A DNA stretch of 64,000 nt from Saprospiraceae bacterium (GTDB lineage: Bacteria; Bacteroidota; Bacteroidia; Chitinophagales; Saprospiraceae): the NCBI GenBank assembly GCA_013214355.1, contig JABSSL010000076.1:62001-126000 (forward strand), given 5' to 3'. The notes beneath the pieces were generated by a model, which had not been told where the DNA came from, did no database searches, and saw nothing but the letters and a program-made list of their open reading frames with translations. Positions within the stretch are counted from its first letter, which is position 1. Every line of letters starts with the position of its first letter. Below are positions 46,521 through 55,854 of the stretch, in pieces. The position numbers and the translations under genes were made by a program.

Positions 46521-46901
46521 CTAGCCTCCAGTTTCTTTCTTCAAAGCATCCAATTGTGTGGCCCAAAGTTGTTTCTGGTCATCAATTTCATCATCATCAC
46601 AAAAATCGGTCACCAACAAGATGGTTTCTCCCGTTACCGGAGATTTCTCAATCTTAAACTCTAAATACTCTTCCTCATCATCGGCATCCTCCCACTTAAA
46701 GCGGATCAACTCATCCTCAATGTCTTCCACCAACTCAGCTACTTCTTCGCTACCTTCCCAAACAAAGGTGAAAGTATTGTCTTGGATGTCAACTTCATCA
46801 CAAAACCAACGAATTAGGCGGGATGGCGTAGTAAAGAACTGATATAAGATGGACGGGGATGCCCGAAAGATGAATTCTAAGCTAAATTTTACTCTTTCCA
46901 T
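46521..46901 (-). CDS. START-like (SRPBCC-fold) domain protein
   Basis: This 126-residue cytoplasmic protein resembles the START-like/AHSA1 family common in Bacteroidota: the N-terminal FSLEFIFRASPSILYQFFTTPSRL and the W-x-C segment (RWFCDEVDI) match the family start, followed by alternating beta strands and a C-terminal helix. It is very acidic (DEEEYLEF, CDDDEIDDQ). The family binds hydrophobic ligands, but the ligand is unknown. It is divergent from rpoD, with a 514-bp gap between them. Confidence 0.82.
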   Translation of the reverse strand: MERVKFSLEFIFRASPSILYQFFTTPSRLIRWFCDEVDIQDNTFTFVWEGSEEVAELVEDIEDELIRFKWEDADDEEEYLEFKIEKSPVTGETILLVTDFCDDDEIDDQKQLWATQLDALKKETGG

Positions 46902-47415
46902 AATGGAATTTGTTATTCAAGATGACTTCAGTGGTGAGTGGATCAAAAGTTTTGTTTACTCGTGATTACTGAAGTGAATTTCCTTCAAAAGGACTATATA
47001 TCAGCAATTTAGGAGTCGTCCCCACAATAAAAAGGAAAAAAATGATTTTTCCAAATTAATTTTTGTGGAAAGGGATCAGCACCTGTGAGGGATATTGCAA
47101 TCGCAGATTTAAGGTGATGAAGTGCGAACACAGAACTTTTCATATATCTGGATTGTTAGTGTTTTCTGTGTCGTCTAAGACTTGACTGGCATGTTAATTT
47201 AGCGTAACTTTGCGACCGGAAAACTTTGAACAAACCCATACATTTGCGTTAATGTTGACAAGTAAAACAAAAACTAATTTGGAATCCCATTTCTTTTATT
47301 AGAAAGGTTCCAAGTTAAAATACCTATCCCAACTCTTTCCATTAGCAATTGCCAGAAAACCAGAAACGACACCAGACAATATAAGTTAACAAAAAATTAT
47401 AAAGCACATTAATAG
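46902..47415. other. Divergent region between the START-like gene and rpoD
   Basis: This 514-bp gap contains the rpoD promoter (47182-47212) and a 5' leader of about 200 nt. An AACTTTTG box (7 of 8) on the minus strand close to 46960 may serve the START-like gene. No coding sequence is seen. Confidence 0.5.
47182..47212 (+). promoter_or_regulatory. rpoD promoter (TTG-N20-TAACTTTG)
   Basis: TTG at 47182-47184 and TAACTTTG at 47205-47212 are separated by 20 nt, close to the consensus TTG-N19-TAnnTTTG of Bacteroidota housekeeping promoters. Transcription would start near 47219, giving a leader of about 195 nt before rpoD. Confidence 0.75.
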
Positions 47416-48285
47416 ATGAGACAGCTTAAGATCACGAAGTCTATTACGAATAGAGAGAGCCAATCACTTGAGAAGTATCTACAGGAAATCGGGAAAGTGG
47501 ACCTTTTGACGCCAGAGGAGGAAGTGGAACTCGCCAAACGAATCAAACAAGGTGATCAAGCTGCCCTAGAAAAGTTGACTAAAGCCAATTTGCGTTTCGT
47601 AGTATCAGTGGCTAAGCAATATCAAAATCAAGGACTTTCTTTAAGTGATTTGATCAATGAAGGAAACCTAGGTTTGATTAAGGCCGCACAGCGTTTTGAT
47701 GAAACTAGAGGATTTAAGTTTATTTCTTACGCGGTATGGTGGATTCGTCAATCAATTTTGCAAGCCCTAGCTGAGCAATCGCGTATTGTTCGCTTGCCTT
47801 TGAACAAGGTCGGATCTCTTAATAAGATTAACAAAGCCTTTTCTGAGCTAGAGCAAGAATACGAACGTGAGCCATCTCCGGAAGAATTGGCAGAAATGTT
47901 GGATATCCCTACCGAAGAGGTAGAAACAACTTTAGGTGTAGCAGCCCGTCACGTATCCATGGATGCCCCCTTTGTTGAAGGAGAAGACAACTCATTGCTG
48001 GACGTTCTAGAGAACAATGCAACGCCAGAAACTGACCAAGCACTTGAGTATAATGAATCGCTGCGCCGTGAAATTGAGCGTTCCTTAGCTACTTTGACGG
48101 ATCGTCAATGCGATGTCATCAAGTTGTATTTTGGAATTGGCGTAGAGCATCCGATGTCTCTGGAGGATATTGGAGAGAAATTCGGTTTGACTAGAGAAAG
48201 AGTACGTCAAATCAAAGATAAAGCCATTAATAAGCTAAGAAGTGCTAACCGAAGCAAATTGCTGAAGAACTATCTAGGTGCATAG
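47416..48285 (+). CDS. rpoD: Primary RNA polymerase sigma factor RpoD/SigA
   Basis: This 289-residue group 1 sigma-70 factor is of the short Bacteroidota type, lacking the long N-terminal region 1.1. Visible are region 1.2 ([19 protein letters not shown]), region 2 ([49 protein letters not shown]), region 3 ([13 protein letters not shown]) and region 4 with the helix-turn-helix [24 protein letters not shown]. It directs transcription of housekeeping genes from TTG/TAnnTTTG promoters, and its own promoter has this form. A strong terminator follows. Confidence 0.98.
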   Translation: MRQLKITKSITNRESQSLEKYLQEIGKVDLLTPEEEVELAKRIKQGDQAALEKLTKANLRFVVSVAKQYQNQGLSLSDLINEGNLGLIKAAQRFDETRGFKFISYAVWWIRQSILQALAEQSRIVRLPLNKVGSLNKINKAFSELEQEYEREPSPEELAEMLDIPTEEVETTLGVAARHVSMDAPFVEGEDNSLLDVLENNATPETDQALEYNESLRREIERSLATLTDRQCDVIKLYFGIGVEHPMSLEDIGEKFGLTRERVRQIKDKAINKLRSANRSKLLKNYLGA

Positions 48286-48306
48286 TTTTAGTACAAGAAT
48301 CTTATA

Positions 48307-48350
48307 TAAGAAATCCCGAATTTTGCTTTGTTGAAATTCGGGATTTCTTA
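48307..48350 (+). terminator. rpoD terminator
   Basis: TAAGAAATCCCGAATTT (48307-48323) pairs perfectly with 48334-48350, a 17-bp stem starting 22 nt after the stop codon. Confidence 0.85.
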
Positions 48351-48418
48351 TTAATAGCGAACGAGCCTTCCTTTTGCGCCGCCAAAATTCCTATCTCCTG
48401 ATTTTTTACTAAAAGAAA

Positions 48419-48467
48419 AATTAGTGGAAAACCACTAATTAGGGCCCAGAGAATATCCTTATTTTTG
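48419..48467 (+). promoter_or_regulatory. Palindrome and -7 box upstream of the kinase gene
   Basis: AATTAGTGG-AAAA-CCACTAATT (48419-48440) lies just upstream of TATTTTTG (48460-48467), an exact TAnnTTTG box 40 bp before the kinase start. The palindrome covers the position where the -33 element is expected, so it could be an operator. No TTG is seen at the right spacing. Confidence 0.5.
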
Positions 48468-48507
48468 GAGGGACAGCAAGTTACCTACATCAGAAAGGCC
48501 CGCGCTA

Positions 48508-50478
48508 ATGCACAAAATAGTTTTAGCCCTAAATATCCTAATTCTTTGGATTAGCCTCAATGGCCAAACTGATATCCCCGGGACTGTATCTACCTTTACC
48601 AAAGATTCTATTCAAGCTGATTTCCTACTCCAAGATGCTTACCGCCTACTGGATAGCATGCGGGTCGATTCGGCCATGAATTTCTTCGAAACAGCGCTAC
48701 AACTGGCCAATGAACATCAGAACAATGTTTTGGAAGCCAGGGCATTGAACGGCATTGGTTATGTGCACAGTATTTATCTCTCTCGATTTGATACGGCACA
48801 GGTCCATATGCGCAAAGCCTACCAGTTATTTGTAGAGGAGGAGCAGCCGATTCTGGCAGCTCGCTGCCTGTTTGATCTTTGTGATGTTTTGCGAAGTGTC
48901 GGTCAACATAAAGAGGCTACGGAGGTGCTGATCGAATCTGCCCGAATTAACGAAGCAGAGGGCTTGGACTCGATCAATGCTGGAGTGTATTATAAAATGG
49001 CAGGGGTATTTGCCGAACTTGGTAATCCAGAACAGCACGATCGGTATCTGGATACGGCCATGAGGATCGCTACTAAATATCAGGATCTATTACTATTAGC
49101 TATCTGCAATATGTCTCTTGGGCTAAATGCCGAAAAACGTGGACAATTGGATTCTGCTCGCTATTTCAGTCAGCTGGCACTCGAAATTGGACTGCAGCGG
49201 AAGGATCCGATTACGATTGGATATGCTTACGAAAACCTAGGGTCAGTAGAAGCTACCTTTGGTAATTTTGTGTTGGCAAAGGAGTACTACCAAAAAATGT
49301 TGCAGGTCCAAAATATCCCACCCTTTGACCGAGCCCAATTTTCTTTCTTTTATGGAGATTTTCTTTTGCAGTACAATAGATTTAATGAGGCAAAAGAGTA
49401 TTTAGGTCAAGCATTGGAGTCGGCCAAAAATATGGAAGCAAAGCCACTCCAAACATTAGTTATGAAGCAGCTACTACAGCTGTATGAAAAGTTAGGAGAA
49501 TATGAAAATGCCTATCGAATGTCTAATCAATACCAGCATTTGAAGGACGAGATTCGTAGTATGAAGCTCCGAATAGAAGTAGAAGAACTCAATCTCAAAT
49601 ACGAAACTGAAAAAAAAGAAAAGGCTATCCTAGCCCTCCAAGCACAAAATGCAGAACAACAGTTTTTTCTCCTCCAATCAAGTGCAAAAGCGCGTCAACG
49701 GTTTTGGTGGGCATTGACCACTACACTATGTTTACTTATTCTAGGTGGCGGCTTTTATTTATTTTTTAGGAATAGTCAGCAGCAACAGAAGTTAGTGGAG
49801 AAGGAGGCTAATCTTCAGGAACAGCGCCTGCATCAGTTACAGCAAGAACAAAAGAACCTGAGCTTGCGCGCTATGCTTAAGGGGGAAGAGCAGGAGAGAT
49901 CGCGGGTGGCGCGGGAATTACACGATGGCATCGGAATCATTCTATCTGCACTCAAAATGAAGCTAGAGAAAATTGCTAAGGCATCCAAGGGGGATGCTAG
50001 CCCTAGTAAGTTAGTAGACAAAGCTAGTGCTGAATTACGACGTATTGCTCAAAATATGATGCCAGAAACTTTGGCCAAATTTGGCCTTATAACCGCGATC
50101 GAGGATTTATGTGATGAAATCAATTTCAGCAAAAACTTGAAGGTCACCTTTGAGCATTATAACCTAGCCTTACCCTTAACTGAAAAAAACGTAGCCTTAC
50201 AAGTGTACCGAATCATTCAGGAACTATTGAATAACGTCATTAGACATGCGGAGGCTACCGAAGCATTTGTACAAATCATTCAAAGTGACAGATTATTATT
50301 GTTGTCAGTCGAGGACAATGGCAGAGGATTTGACCCATCTGATCAACTGCAATCAGGGCATGGCCTCAAAAATATTAATACTCGCATCAACTACCTGAAT
50401 GGGAAGTTATCCATTGATTCGGTACAGAATCAAGGTACGACCACTTCCGTTGAGATACAATTAAACTTACAGACGTGA
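48508..50478 (+). CDS. TPR-containing sensor histidine kinase (HisKA_3 type)
   Basis: This 656-residue kinase has a signal-like N-terminus (IVLALNILILWISLNGQ), a periplasmic tetratricopeptide region (about 35-345), a coiled coil, a single membrane helix at about 398-418 and a cytoplasmic kinase part. The phosphoacceptor is His472 in RELHDGIG (HisKA_3), and the HATPase domain shows LLNNVIRHA, DNGRGFD and GHGLKNI. The architecture resembles the LytS/NarX-like Bacteroidota kinases with periplasmic TPRs. The stop overlaps the start of the response regulator by three bases, so the two form a translationally coupled pair. The signal sensed is unknown. Confidence 0.93.
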   Translation: MHKIVLALNILILWISLNGQTDIPGTVSTFTKDSIQADFLLQDAYRLLDSMRVDSAMNFFETALQLANEHQNNVLEARALNGIGYVHSIYLSRFDTAQVHMRKAYQLFVEEEQPILAARCLFDLCDVLRSVGQHKEATEVLIESARINEAEGLDSINAGVYYKMAGVFAELGNPEQHDRYLDTAMRIATKYQDLLLLAICNMSLGLNAEKRGQLDSARYFSQLALEIGLQRKDPITIGYAYENLGSVEATFGNFVLAKEYYQKMLQVQNIPPFDRAQFSFFYGDFLLQYNRFNEAKEYLGQALESAKNMEAKPLQTLVMKQLLQLYEKLGEYENAYRMSNQYQHLKDEIRSMKLRIEVEELNLKYETEKKEKAILALQAQNAEQQFFLLQSSAKARQRFWWALTTTLCLLILGGGFYLFFRNSQQQQKLVEKEANLQEQRLHQLQQEQKNLSLRAMLKGEEQERSRVARELHDGIGIILSALKMKLEKIAKASKGDASPSKLVDKASAELRRIAQNMMPETLAKFGLITAIEDLCDEINFSKNLKVTFEHYNLALPLTEKNVALQVYRIIQELLNNVIRHAEATEAFVQIIQSDRLLLLSVEDNGRGFDPSDQLQSGHGLKNINTRINYLNGKLSIDSVQNQGTTTSVEIQLNLQT

Positions 50479-51110
50479 TAAAGCTTTTTTTGATTGACGA
50501 TCATCCTATAGTAGTCACAGGAATCCAAAATGCTATTCAGGAAGAAGAGGATATCAAAGTCGTGGGTACCGCTTTAACTGCCACTGATGCCATCAGGCAA
50601 TTGGGTGAGCTAACCATAGATCTGGTTATACTGGATATTGCCTTACCTGATATGGATGGGGTAGAATTGTGTAAACATATTCACAAAAACTTTCCAGGTT
50701 TGAAGATAATGGTACTAACTACCTATGGTCAGGTCAGTTTTGTAACAGCTATGTTACGCAGTGGGGCGATGGGATATCTGTATAAGAATACTTCTGAGTC
50801 AGAACTGGTCCTGGCCATCAGGAAAGTATATGAAGGAGGGAGGTATTTATCAGAAGAGGTCAATCAAAAATTGATTGCTAAGGCGTCCCGAACTTTGCCG
50901 AAGCGGGAAAATTTCATCCCTCGTTTAACACGTCGTGAAAAAGAAATTCTAGATCTGATTGTGGCAGAGCATACCACACAAGAAATCGCAGCAAAGTTAT
51001 TCTTGGCACCGAGTACCATTGAGACACACCGAGTGAGTTTATGTGCTAAATTAGGAGCAAGAAACTTGGCAGGCCTAGTAAAAAATGCGATCAAATTAGG
51101 GTTGGTCTAG
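50475..51110 (+). CDS. NarL/LuxR-type response regulator
   Basis: This 211-residue regulator starts at GTG (50475), overlapping the kinase stop codon. The receiver domain has the acidic pair in LIDDH, phosphorylation site Asp54 (VILDIALPD), the Thr region (LTTYG) and Lys104 (LYKNTS). A LuxR/GerE helix-turn-helix follows (RLTRREKEILDLI, TQEIAAKLFLAPSTIETHR). It is the output partner of the TPR kinase in front of it and would activate or repress genes when phosphorylated. Targets are unknown; the palindrome upstream of the kinase gene is a candidate for autoregulation. Confidence 0.95.
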   Translation: MIKLFLIDDHPIVVTGIQNAIQEEEDIKVVGTALTATDAIRQLGELTIDLVILDIALPDMDGVELCKHIHKNFPGLKIMVLTTYGQVSFVTAMLRSGAMGYLYKNTSESELVLAIRKVYEGGRYLSEEVNQKLIAKASRTLPKRENFIPRLTRREKEILDLIVAEHTTQEIAAKLFLAPSTIETHRVSLCAKLGARNLAGLVKNAIKLGLV

Positions 51111-51141
51111 TGTCAGTTATCTACTTGGGTTAAAGTAAGTT

Positions 51142-51633
51142 TTAGTTCGATTCCTCCACCACCTCCTCAGGATCGGCCTCTAAAATATGGATGGGACGAT
51201 TTATACTTTCTTGTAGGGAAATGAAAGTCTCTGTTCGCTGGATGCCCGGGATCTTCTGAATTTTATCATGTAAGACTTCTCTCAGGTGACGAGTATCCTT
51301 ACAGATAATTTTAGCGAAGATATTATACAAGCCCGTCGTATAATGAGCGCCAACTACTTCGGGTATTTTTTCTAATTCAGTGGACACATCATCATACAGC
51401 GAACTTTTGTCCAAATATATGCCTAGAAAGGCACTGATGTCATAACCTAACTTAGCATGATCCACCACCAGGTGATATCCCTTAACGATTCCTGCTTCCG
51501 CCAGCTTGTTCATTCTTACGTGTATAGTTCCCCCTGATACAAATAGTTGCTGGGCGATCTCTGTATAAGCTTTCTTCGCATTCTCCATCAGAATGGAAAG
51601 GATTTGCTTATCCAGTTTATCAATTTCTTTCAT
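51142..51633 (-). CDS. Lrp/AsnC-family transcriptional regulator
   Basis: This 163-residue protein has an N-terminal winged helix-turn-helix (KLDKQILSILMENAKKAYTE..., SGGTIHVRMNKLAEAG) and a C-terminal RAM/AsnC ligand-binding domain with GAHYTTGLYNIFAKI. The family senses amino acids as octamers and regulates metabolism. A perfect Bacteroidota promoter lies upstream on the minus strand. It converges with the response regulator, 31 bp away. The effector cannot be told from the sequence. Confidence 0.93.
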   Translation of the reverse strand: MKEIDKLDKQILSILMENAKKAYTEIAQQLFVSGGTIHVRMNKLAEAGIVKGYHLVVDHAKLGYDISAFLGIYLDKSSLYDDVSTELEKIPEVVGAHYTTGLYNIFAKIICKDTRHLREVLHDKIQKIPGIQRTETFISLQESINRPIHILEADPEEVVEESN

Positions 51634-52089
51634 GCTGTATAGTTTTGAAAAATACTAAACAAAGGTAGTTTTTGTTTTTTAATTATCAAAAAAGGGCTAG
51701 CTTGAGTTTTTATCTTTGATTTTTTCACAATAATTTATGGATATCTTTCAAAAGTGGATTTATGCAAAAAGTTGGGCAAAGTAAGACTTGTCTTCAATTT
51801 TTCGCTTATGCAATTTTATCGATTTTAGCTAGCCATTGACTCTGGCAAGCACTAAAAGGAAGGACTGCGGATAAGGGTAATGATAGGTATACAGCATCTA
51901 CTAGTTGACACCATCTTGATCCCTAAATGTTGTTCTTTCAGCTTGATGGCGCTAGCAATATCTTTGGCCGGGATTCAACATTAATTTACTTACATTTGTA
52001 TAACTTTAGACAGCTAGCTATCTACGCAGTAAATACACTGATAACATTACCTCCGTTTTTCCGTTTATAGCTATTGAAAACCATTAGAA
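51634..52089. other. Divergent region between the Lrp gene and the S41 protease gene
   Basis: This 456-bp gap is strongly AT-rich on its left side. It contains the Lrp-gene promoter (51660-51689) and, for the protease gene, a TACATTTG box at 51990-51997 without a well-placed TTG. No coding sequence or repeat is visible. Confidence 0.5.
51660..51689 (-). promoter_or_regulatory. Promoter of the Lrp-family gene (TTG-N19-TACCTTTG)
   Basis: On the minus strand TTG (51689-51687) is followed by exactly 19 nt and TACCTTTG (51667-51660). This is a full match to the Bacteroidota housekeeping consensus, with the start codon 27 bp further on. Confidence 0.85.
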
Positions 52090-53766
52090 ATGCCTGAATA
52101 TAGACCGAATATAAAGAGATGGAGTACTTGGCTTCCATTACTACTGGCGCTTGCTCTGGTGCTGGGGATGTTGATTGGTATGGAGTTGCAGACAGTAGCC
52201 CCAACTGTGGTAATTAGTGATGCCACAGCCAGCGGCGGTCCGTCCTATGGACAAGGGAAGATCGAAGAGTTGATTCGGTACATTGAAGCCAAATACGTAG
52301 ATGAAGTCGATAGAGAAAAACTAATCCAAGAAGCTATTGATAATATACTGGAAAACCTCGATCCACATTCGAACTACATCTCCGCTGCCCAATTGAAGGA
52401 CGTTAATGATCAGCTAGAAGGGAATTTTGATGGTATTGGAGTGGAATTTCTCATTGTGGAAGACACCGTAGTCGTAGTCGCCGCAATGGCAGGGGGGCCA
52501 TCAGAATCCGTGGGTATTTTGGCTGGGGATAAAATCGTAGAGGTAGAAGGTAGACCTATTGCGGGCAAAGACAAAAGCAATCGAGATATTGTCAATTTAC
52601 TGAAAGGGGAGAAGGGCTCAGCAGTTAACATAGGTGTGATTCGAGGAAGTAATCCGATCGTACAAAATTTCAATATCGTAAGAGACGAGATACCCATGCA
52701 CAGTGTGGATGTGTCTTATATGGCAGATCAAAAGACCGGCTATATCAAGCTTAATCGCTTTAGTGCCACCACCTACGAGGAATTTATGAAAGGGGTGGAA
52801 ACGATGATTGAAGAAGATGAGATGGAAGATCTGATTATCGATTTGCGGCATAATCCAGGCGGCTACCTTAAACAAGCGACCAATATCTTGAGCCAATTGT
52901 TCAAAGACAAAGAAAAGCTATTGGTGTACACCAAAGGACGTTCCGTCAATCGTGATGAATATGAGTCTACCGGCCGCCCATTCTTTGATATTGGGAACAT
53001 CACGGTGTTGATTGATGAGGGATCAGCTTCTGCTAGTGAAATTTTGGCAGGTGCTATTCAAGATCATGATCGCGGTGTGATTCTAGGGAGACGCTCTTTC
53101 GGTAAGGGCCTGGTCCAAGAGCAATACAAGCTGCGTGATGGCTCTGCCTTGCGATTGACGGTTGCTCGTTACTACACGCCCTCGGGTCGTTCTATCCAGA
53201 AGCCATATGGTGATGCGAAGGAGTATGATAATGATATGCAAGAGCGCTACGAGTCAGGGGAATTATCTAACGAAGAGAAGATAGCGATTGGCGATACCAC
53301 GGAGTATTATACAGCAAATGGAAATGTCGTCTATGGAGGAGGGGGGATTCACCCAGATGTATTTGTAGCTATTGACACCATCCTATTGAATAAAACCTAT
53401 ATCGGATTGCGCCAGCATGCTTCGCAATTCGCCTTCAGATATTTCGAAACTCATCCAGAGTTAAAGAATTCAGAATTTAATCAATTGGATCGCTTCAAGA
53501 CGGAATACGATGTGGATAGCGAAATGATCAGCGACTTCCTGGCCTATGCTAAGGAAAAAGGTTTTGAAGCAAATAGTAGTGAATACCGTCCGGTGATCCC
53601 AGAGATTAAACGCCTACTCAAAGCTAGACTTGCCAAGCACCTTTTCGGAGACGAAGGTTTTTATAGCACCTGGAATGATGGGGATCCTATGGTAAGAAAA
53701 GCATTGGAAGTACTGCAATTGTCTGATCCAGTGACGGTTACTAAGGAACAACAGGAAAAAAAGTAG
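52090..53766 (+). CDS. S41-family C-terminal processing peptidase (CtpA type)
   Basis: This 558-residue periplasmic protease is anchored by an N-terminal membrane helix (about 15-35; LPLLLALALVLGMLIG). A PDZ domain (about 105-190) precedes the S41 catalytic core. The Ser-Lys dyad is Ser314 (GSASASE) and Lys339 (SFGKGLVQ), with Asp325 at the position of the third conserved residue of the Tsp/Prc family; spacing agrees with that family. About 170 residues follow the core. Such enzymes trim the C-termini of envelope proteins and help in envelope maintenance. A TACATTTG box lies 93 bp upstream. The next gene follows after 50 bp and may be co-transcribed. Confidence 0.95.
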   Translation: MPEYRPNIKRWSTWLPLLLALALVLGMLIGMELQTVAPTVVISDATASGGPSYGQGKIEELIRYIEAKYVDEVDREKLIQEAIDNILENLDPHSNYISAAQLKDVNDQLEGNFDGIGVEFLIVEDTVVVVAAMAGGPSESVGILAGDKIVEVEGRPIAGKDKSNRDIVNLLKGEKGSAVNIGVIRGSNPIVQNFNIVRDEIPMHSVDVSYMADQKTGYIKLNRFSATTYEEFMKGVETMIEEDEMEDLIIDLRHNPGGYLKQATNILSQLFKDKEKLLVYTKGRSVNRDEYESTGRPFFDIGNITVLIDEGSASASEILAGAIQDHDRGVILGRRSFGKGLVQEQYKLRDGSALRLTVARYYTPSGRSIQKPYGDAKEYDNDMQERYESGELSNEEKIAIGDTTEYYTANGNVVYGGGGIHPDVFVAIDTILLNKTYIGLRQHASQFAFRYFETHPELKNSEFNQLDRFKTEYDVDSEMISDFLAYAKEKGFEANSSEYRPVIPEIKRLLKARLAKHLFGDEGFYSTWNDGDPMVRKALEVLQLSDPVTVTKEQQEKK

Positions 53767-53816
53767 TCTTCCCGTCGAGCTGGAACCATTCTTAATCGAT
53801 TCCCGTTCCTTTCCAT

Positions 53817-54797
53817 ATGAAGGATAAGATAATCGAGAAAATCATTGCCAAATCTGGCATTCCTAATCTCTTAGATCTTCTGAGCGATGAGCTATCCCCT
53901 TCCGATTGGCAAAGCCTCCTGCTCGCTGTAGCTTCTCGCAGAGCTGCTAAGTTATCCCCTGCACAAGTACTGGAGCAGTATCAAAGGAGCCGATTTGTGC
54001 ATCCCGTTCGAGGTTTACAAAAAGCTCAATTTCAAGTTTTTGAGAAATGGGTTACGGAACAGCTTCCCGCCGGATTTGAAAATTTAATGCTTTCACCGGT
54101 CACACCGCTAGCCACCTGCTCCAGTGTCGCGACAGTACACCAGAATAAGGTGCTAGGGGCTCATCGAAATCTGGAAGTTGTGGCTGACGCTACGAATGTT
54201 TTGGCTTTGGAAGCCAGCCTCCGCCGCAAGGCCTTGCTCCATCAACAACCCAAAAGTAAGGAACAAGTCCATTTGGCCACTAGTCATCGCCATGTCCGCG
54301 CCCAAGCCCTGGCGATGGAAGGCTTTACCGCGCATTTTCAAATTCAATGTCTGCTAAGCGCCGGTCGGGACGAAGGAAACTGGCGGTTTGAGGAAAAGAC
54401 CATGTATCAGCATTTGGCCTACTACCTGCAAATCTTGAGCGCTGGGCCATTTAAAGTGGAACAAGAACAGTTAGAGGTTGCACTAACAGTACTTACCGAC
54501 CGATTTACTCCTACTGCCGAAGGATTGCTACAAAACTTACAGAAAAATTTTCCAAGGGTGAAAATGCGTTTGGCTCCAGAGCGGGAGACCGGACGTAATT
54601 ACTACCAAACCTGTTGCTTTTATATCTATTCCCACCTCGACAACGGCCAATCCATCCCATTTTGTGATGGAGGATTTACGGATTGGAGCCAACAATTTCT
54701 TACCAATCGGAAAGAACGACTGATGAGTAGTGGTTTTGGATTAGAGTTGTGGTTGCGATTGGTAAAAGGCGTACTGGATCAGTCAAAGGCCACTTGA
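53817..54797 (+). CDS. Soluble hypothetical protein, possible class II tRNA-synthetase-like fold
   Basis: This is a 326-residue cytoplasmic protein without signal peptide or membrane segment. The C-terminal words DGGFTDWSQQFL and SSGFGLELWLRL recall motif 3 of HisRS/HisZ-like class II synthetases, and GNWRFEEKTMYQHL could correspond to motif 2. The central stretch ATVHQNKVLGAHRNLEVVADATNVLALE is conserved-looking but unknown to me. The similarity is weak, and a full synthetase is excluded by length and missing domains. It follows the protease by 50 bp. An amino-acid-binding or regulatory paralogue is one possibility. Confidence 0.6.
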   Translation: MKDKIIEKIIAKSGIPNLLDLLSDELSPSDWQSLLLAVASRRAAKLSPAQVLEQYQRSRFVHPVRGLQKAQFQVFEKWVTEQLPAGFENLMLSPVTPLATCSSVATVHQNKVLGAHRNLEVVADATNVLALEASLRRKALLHQQPKSKEQVHLATSHRHVRAQALAMEGFTAHFQIQCLLSAGRDEGNWRFEEKTMYQHLAYYLQILSAGPFKVEQEQLEVALTVLTDRFTPTAEGLLQNLQKNFPRVKMRLAPERETGRNYYQTCCFYIYSHLDNGQSIPFCDGGFTDWSQQFLTNRKERLMSSGFGLELWLRLVKGVLDQSKAT

Positions 54798-54907
54798 GTT
54801 GGCGAGCATTATTCATCAAATTAATAGAAATGGGGTAAGATATAGGAGGTAAAGTACTAGTTTTCATTCATGTACCGTTAATGAGGTAGGCATATCTAAA
54901 TTGGCTA

Positions 54908-55561
54908 ATGAAACAGCATATACTTCATGTATTTTTAGTGCTGTGCTGTGGAGCCCTATCCATGGGCGTATGGGATCTCGAATTCTCAGCGCAAGCCTTG
55001 CAAGGGCAGTTGGAGTGGTTGGGAATGGTGCAGTATAGCGTTTTTATTATAGCTGCCTTGGCAGTTTTAGCATATTTACATTCTTTTTTCCGTTGGGGAA
55101 ACATTCCAGCCAAAAGTATTTGGTGGGCAGGAGTGGAACTGTATGCTACGCTCGTAACCGCAATCTTGGTTAGTAGGTTGATTCTGTTCAGCTTATTCAC
55201 TCACTTTTACGGCTGGCTGAATGCCTATAGCATGATTGGACTCTTGCTATTTCTGGCAGGTCTAACGGCCTATTCCTTCTACTCGATCACCTATCGAAGG
55301 CTCAGTCAACCTCGTCCGCTTTACATCATTTTGATGGCTTTCGGTTTAGTAATAACCCTACCACTAAGCTGGCTCAGTTTGCAATTACTGGCGTGGCCAC
55401 GGATATCGGGTGCTGTAGACCTGTGGAGTGCTTTTAGCGTGGGCTATCCGTTCTTCTGGCTTTGTGTAGTTTTTGGTGGATTGGGTTGGCTCACGATCCA
55501 TAAGATCAACGTCAATGCCGGAGAAACGATCAATGCCGAAATTCTTGACGACGGGATATAA
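54908..55561 (+). CDS. Integral membrane protein of unknown function
   Basis: This 217-residue protein has about six predicted membrane helices (for example near 5-22, 40-60, 78-100, 106-126, 140-165, 178-200) and short loops. No family motif is recognised. The C-terminal tail (INVNAGETINAEILDDGI) is cytosolic or periplasmic and acidic. It may be part of the preceding gene's transcript (110-bp gap), and a clear terminator follows. Confidence 0.75.
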   Translation: MKQHILHVFLVLCCGALSMGVWDLEFSAQALQGQLEWLGMVQYSVFIIAALAVLAYLHSFFRWGNIPAKSIWWAGVELYATLVTAILVSRLILFSLFTHFYGWLNAYSMIGLLLFLAGLTAYSFYSITYRRLSQPRPLYIILMAFGLVITLPLSWLSLQLLAWPRISGAVDLWSAFSVGYPFFWLCVVFGGLGWLTIHKINVNAGETINAEILDDGI

Positions 55562-55562
55562 A

Positions 55563-55594
55563 AAAATGCCGAGGTTGGAATACCACGGCATTTT
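55563..55594 (+). terminator. Intrinsic terminator
   Basis: AAAATGCCG (55563-55571) pairs with CGGCATTTT (55586-55594); further GGT/ACC pairing tightens the loop. It directly follows the stop codon of the membrane protein gene. Confidence 0.8.
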
Positions 55595-55854
55595 GAATCA
55601 TTTTGGCTCAGCTTACTTACCTCGCCAATTGTGCAAACGAATATGGTTTCTGAATCATGGGATTATGTTTAGGTACGGATTCAAACCTGCATAGGGATTG
55701 TATGGGCCAGTTCCGTATTTACTCTATTCTATCCCTATAAGTAGGGTATCGCTGCTTTGTACTCTATTTTTTTTATGTTTTTTTAGTTTTCTTTGAAACT
55801 CTTTCCGTAAAACATAGTCAAAGCACTACTTAAACGTAACGGCAAGCATTAATC

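Noticed and set aside
54886-54907. Possible ribosome binding site for the membrane protein gene
   Set aside because: The AGGAGG-like word (about 54845) lies some 60 bp upstream of the ATG, too far to act, and nothing better is closer.
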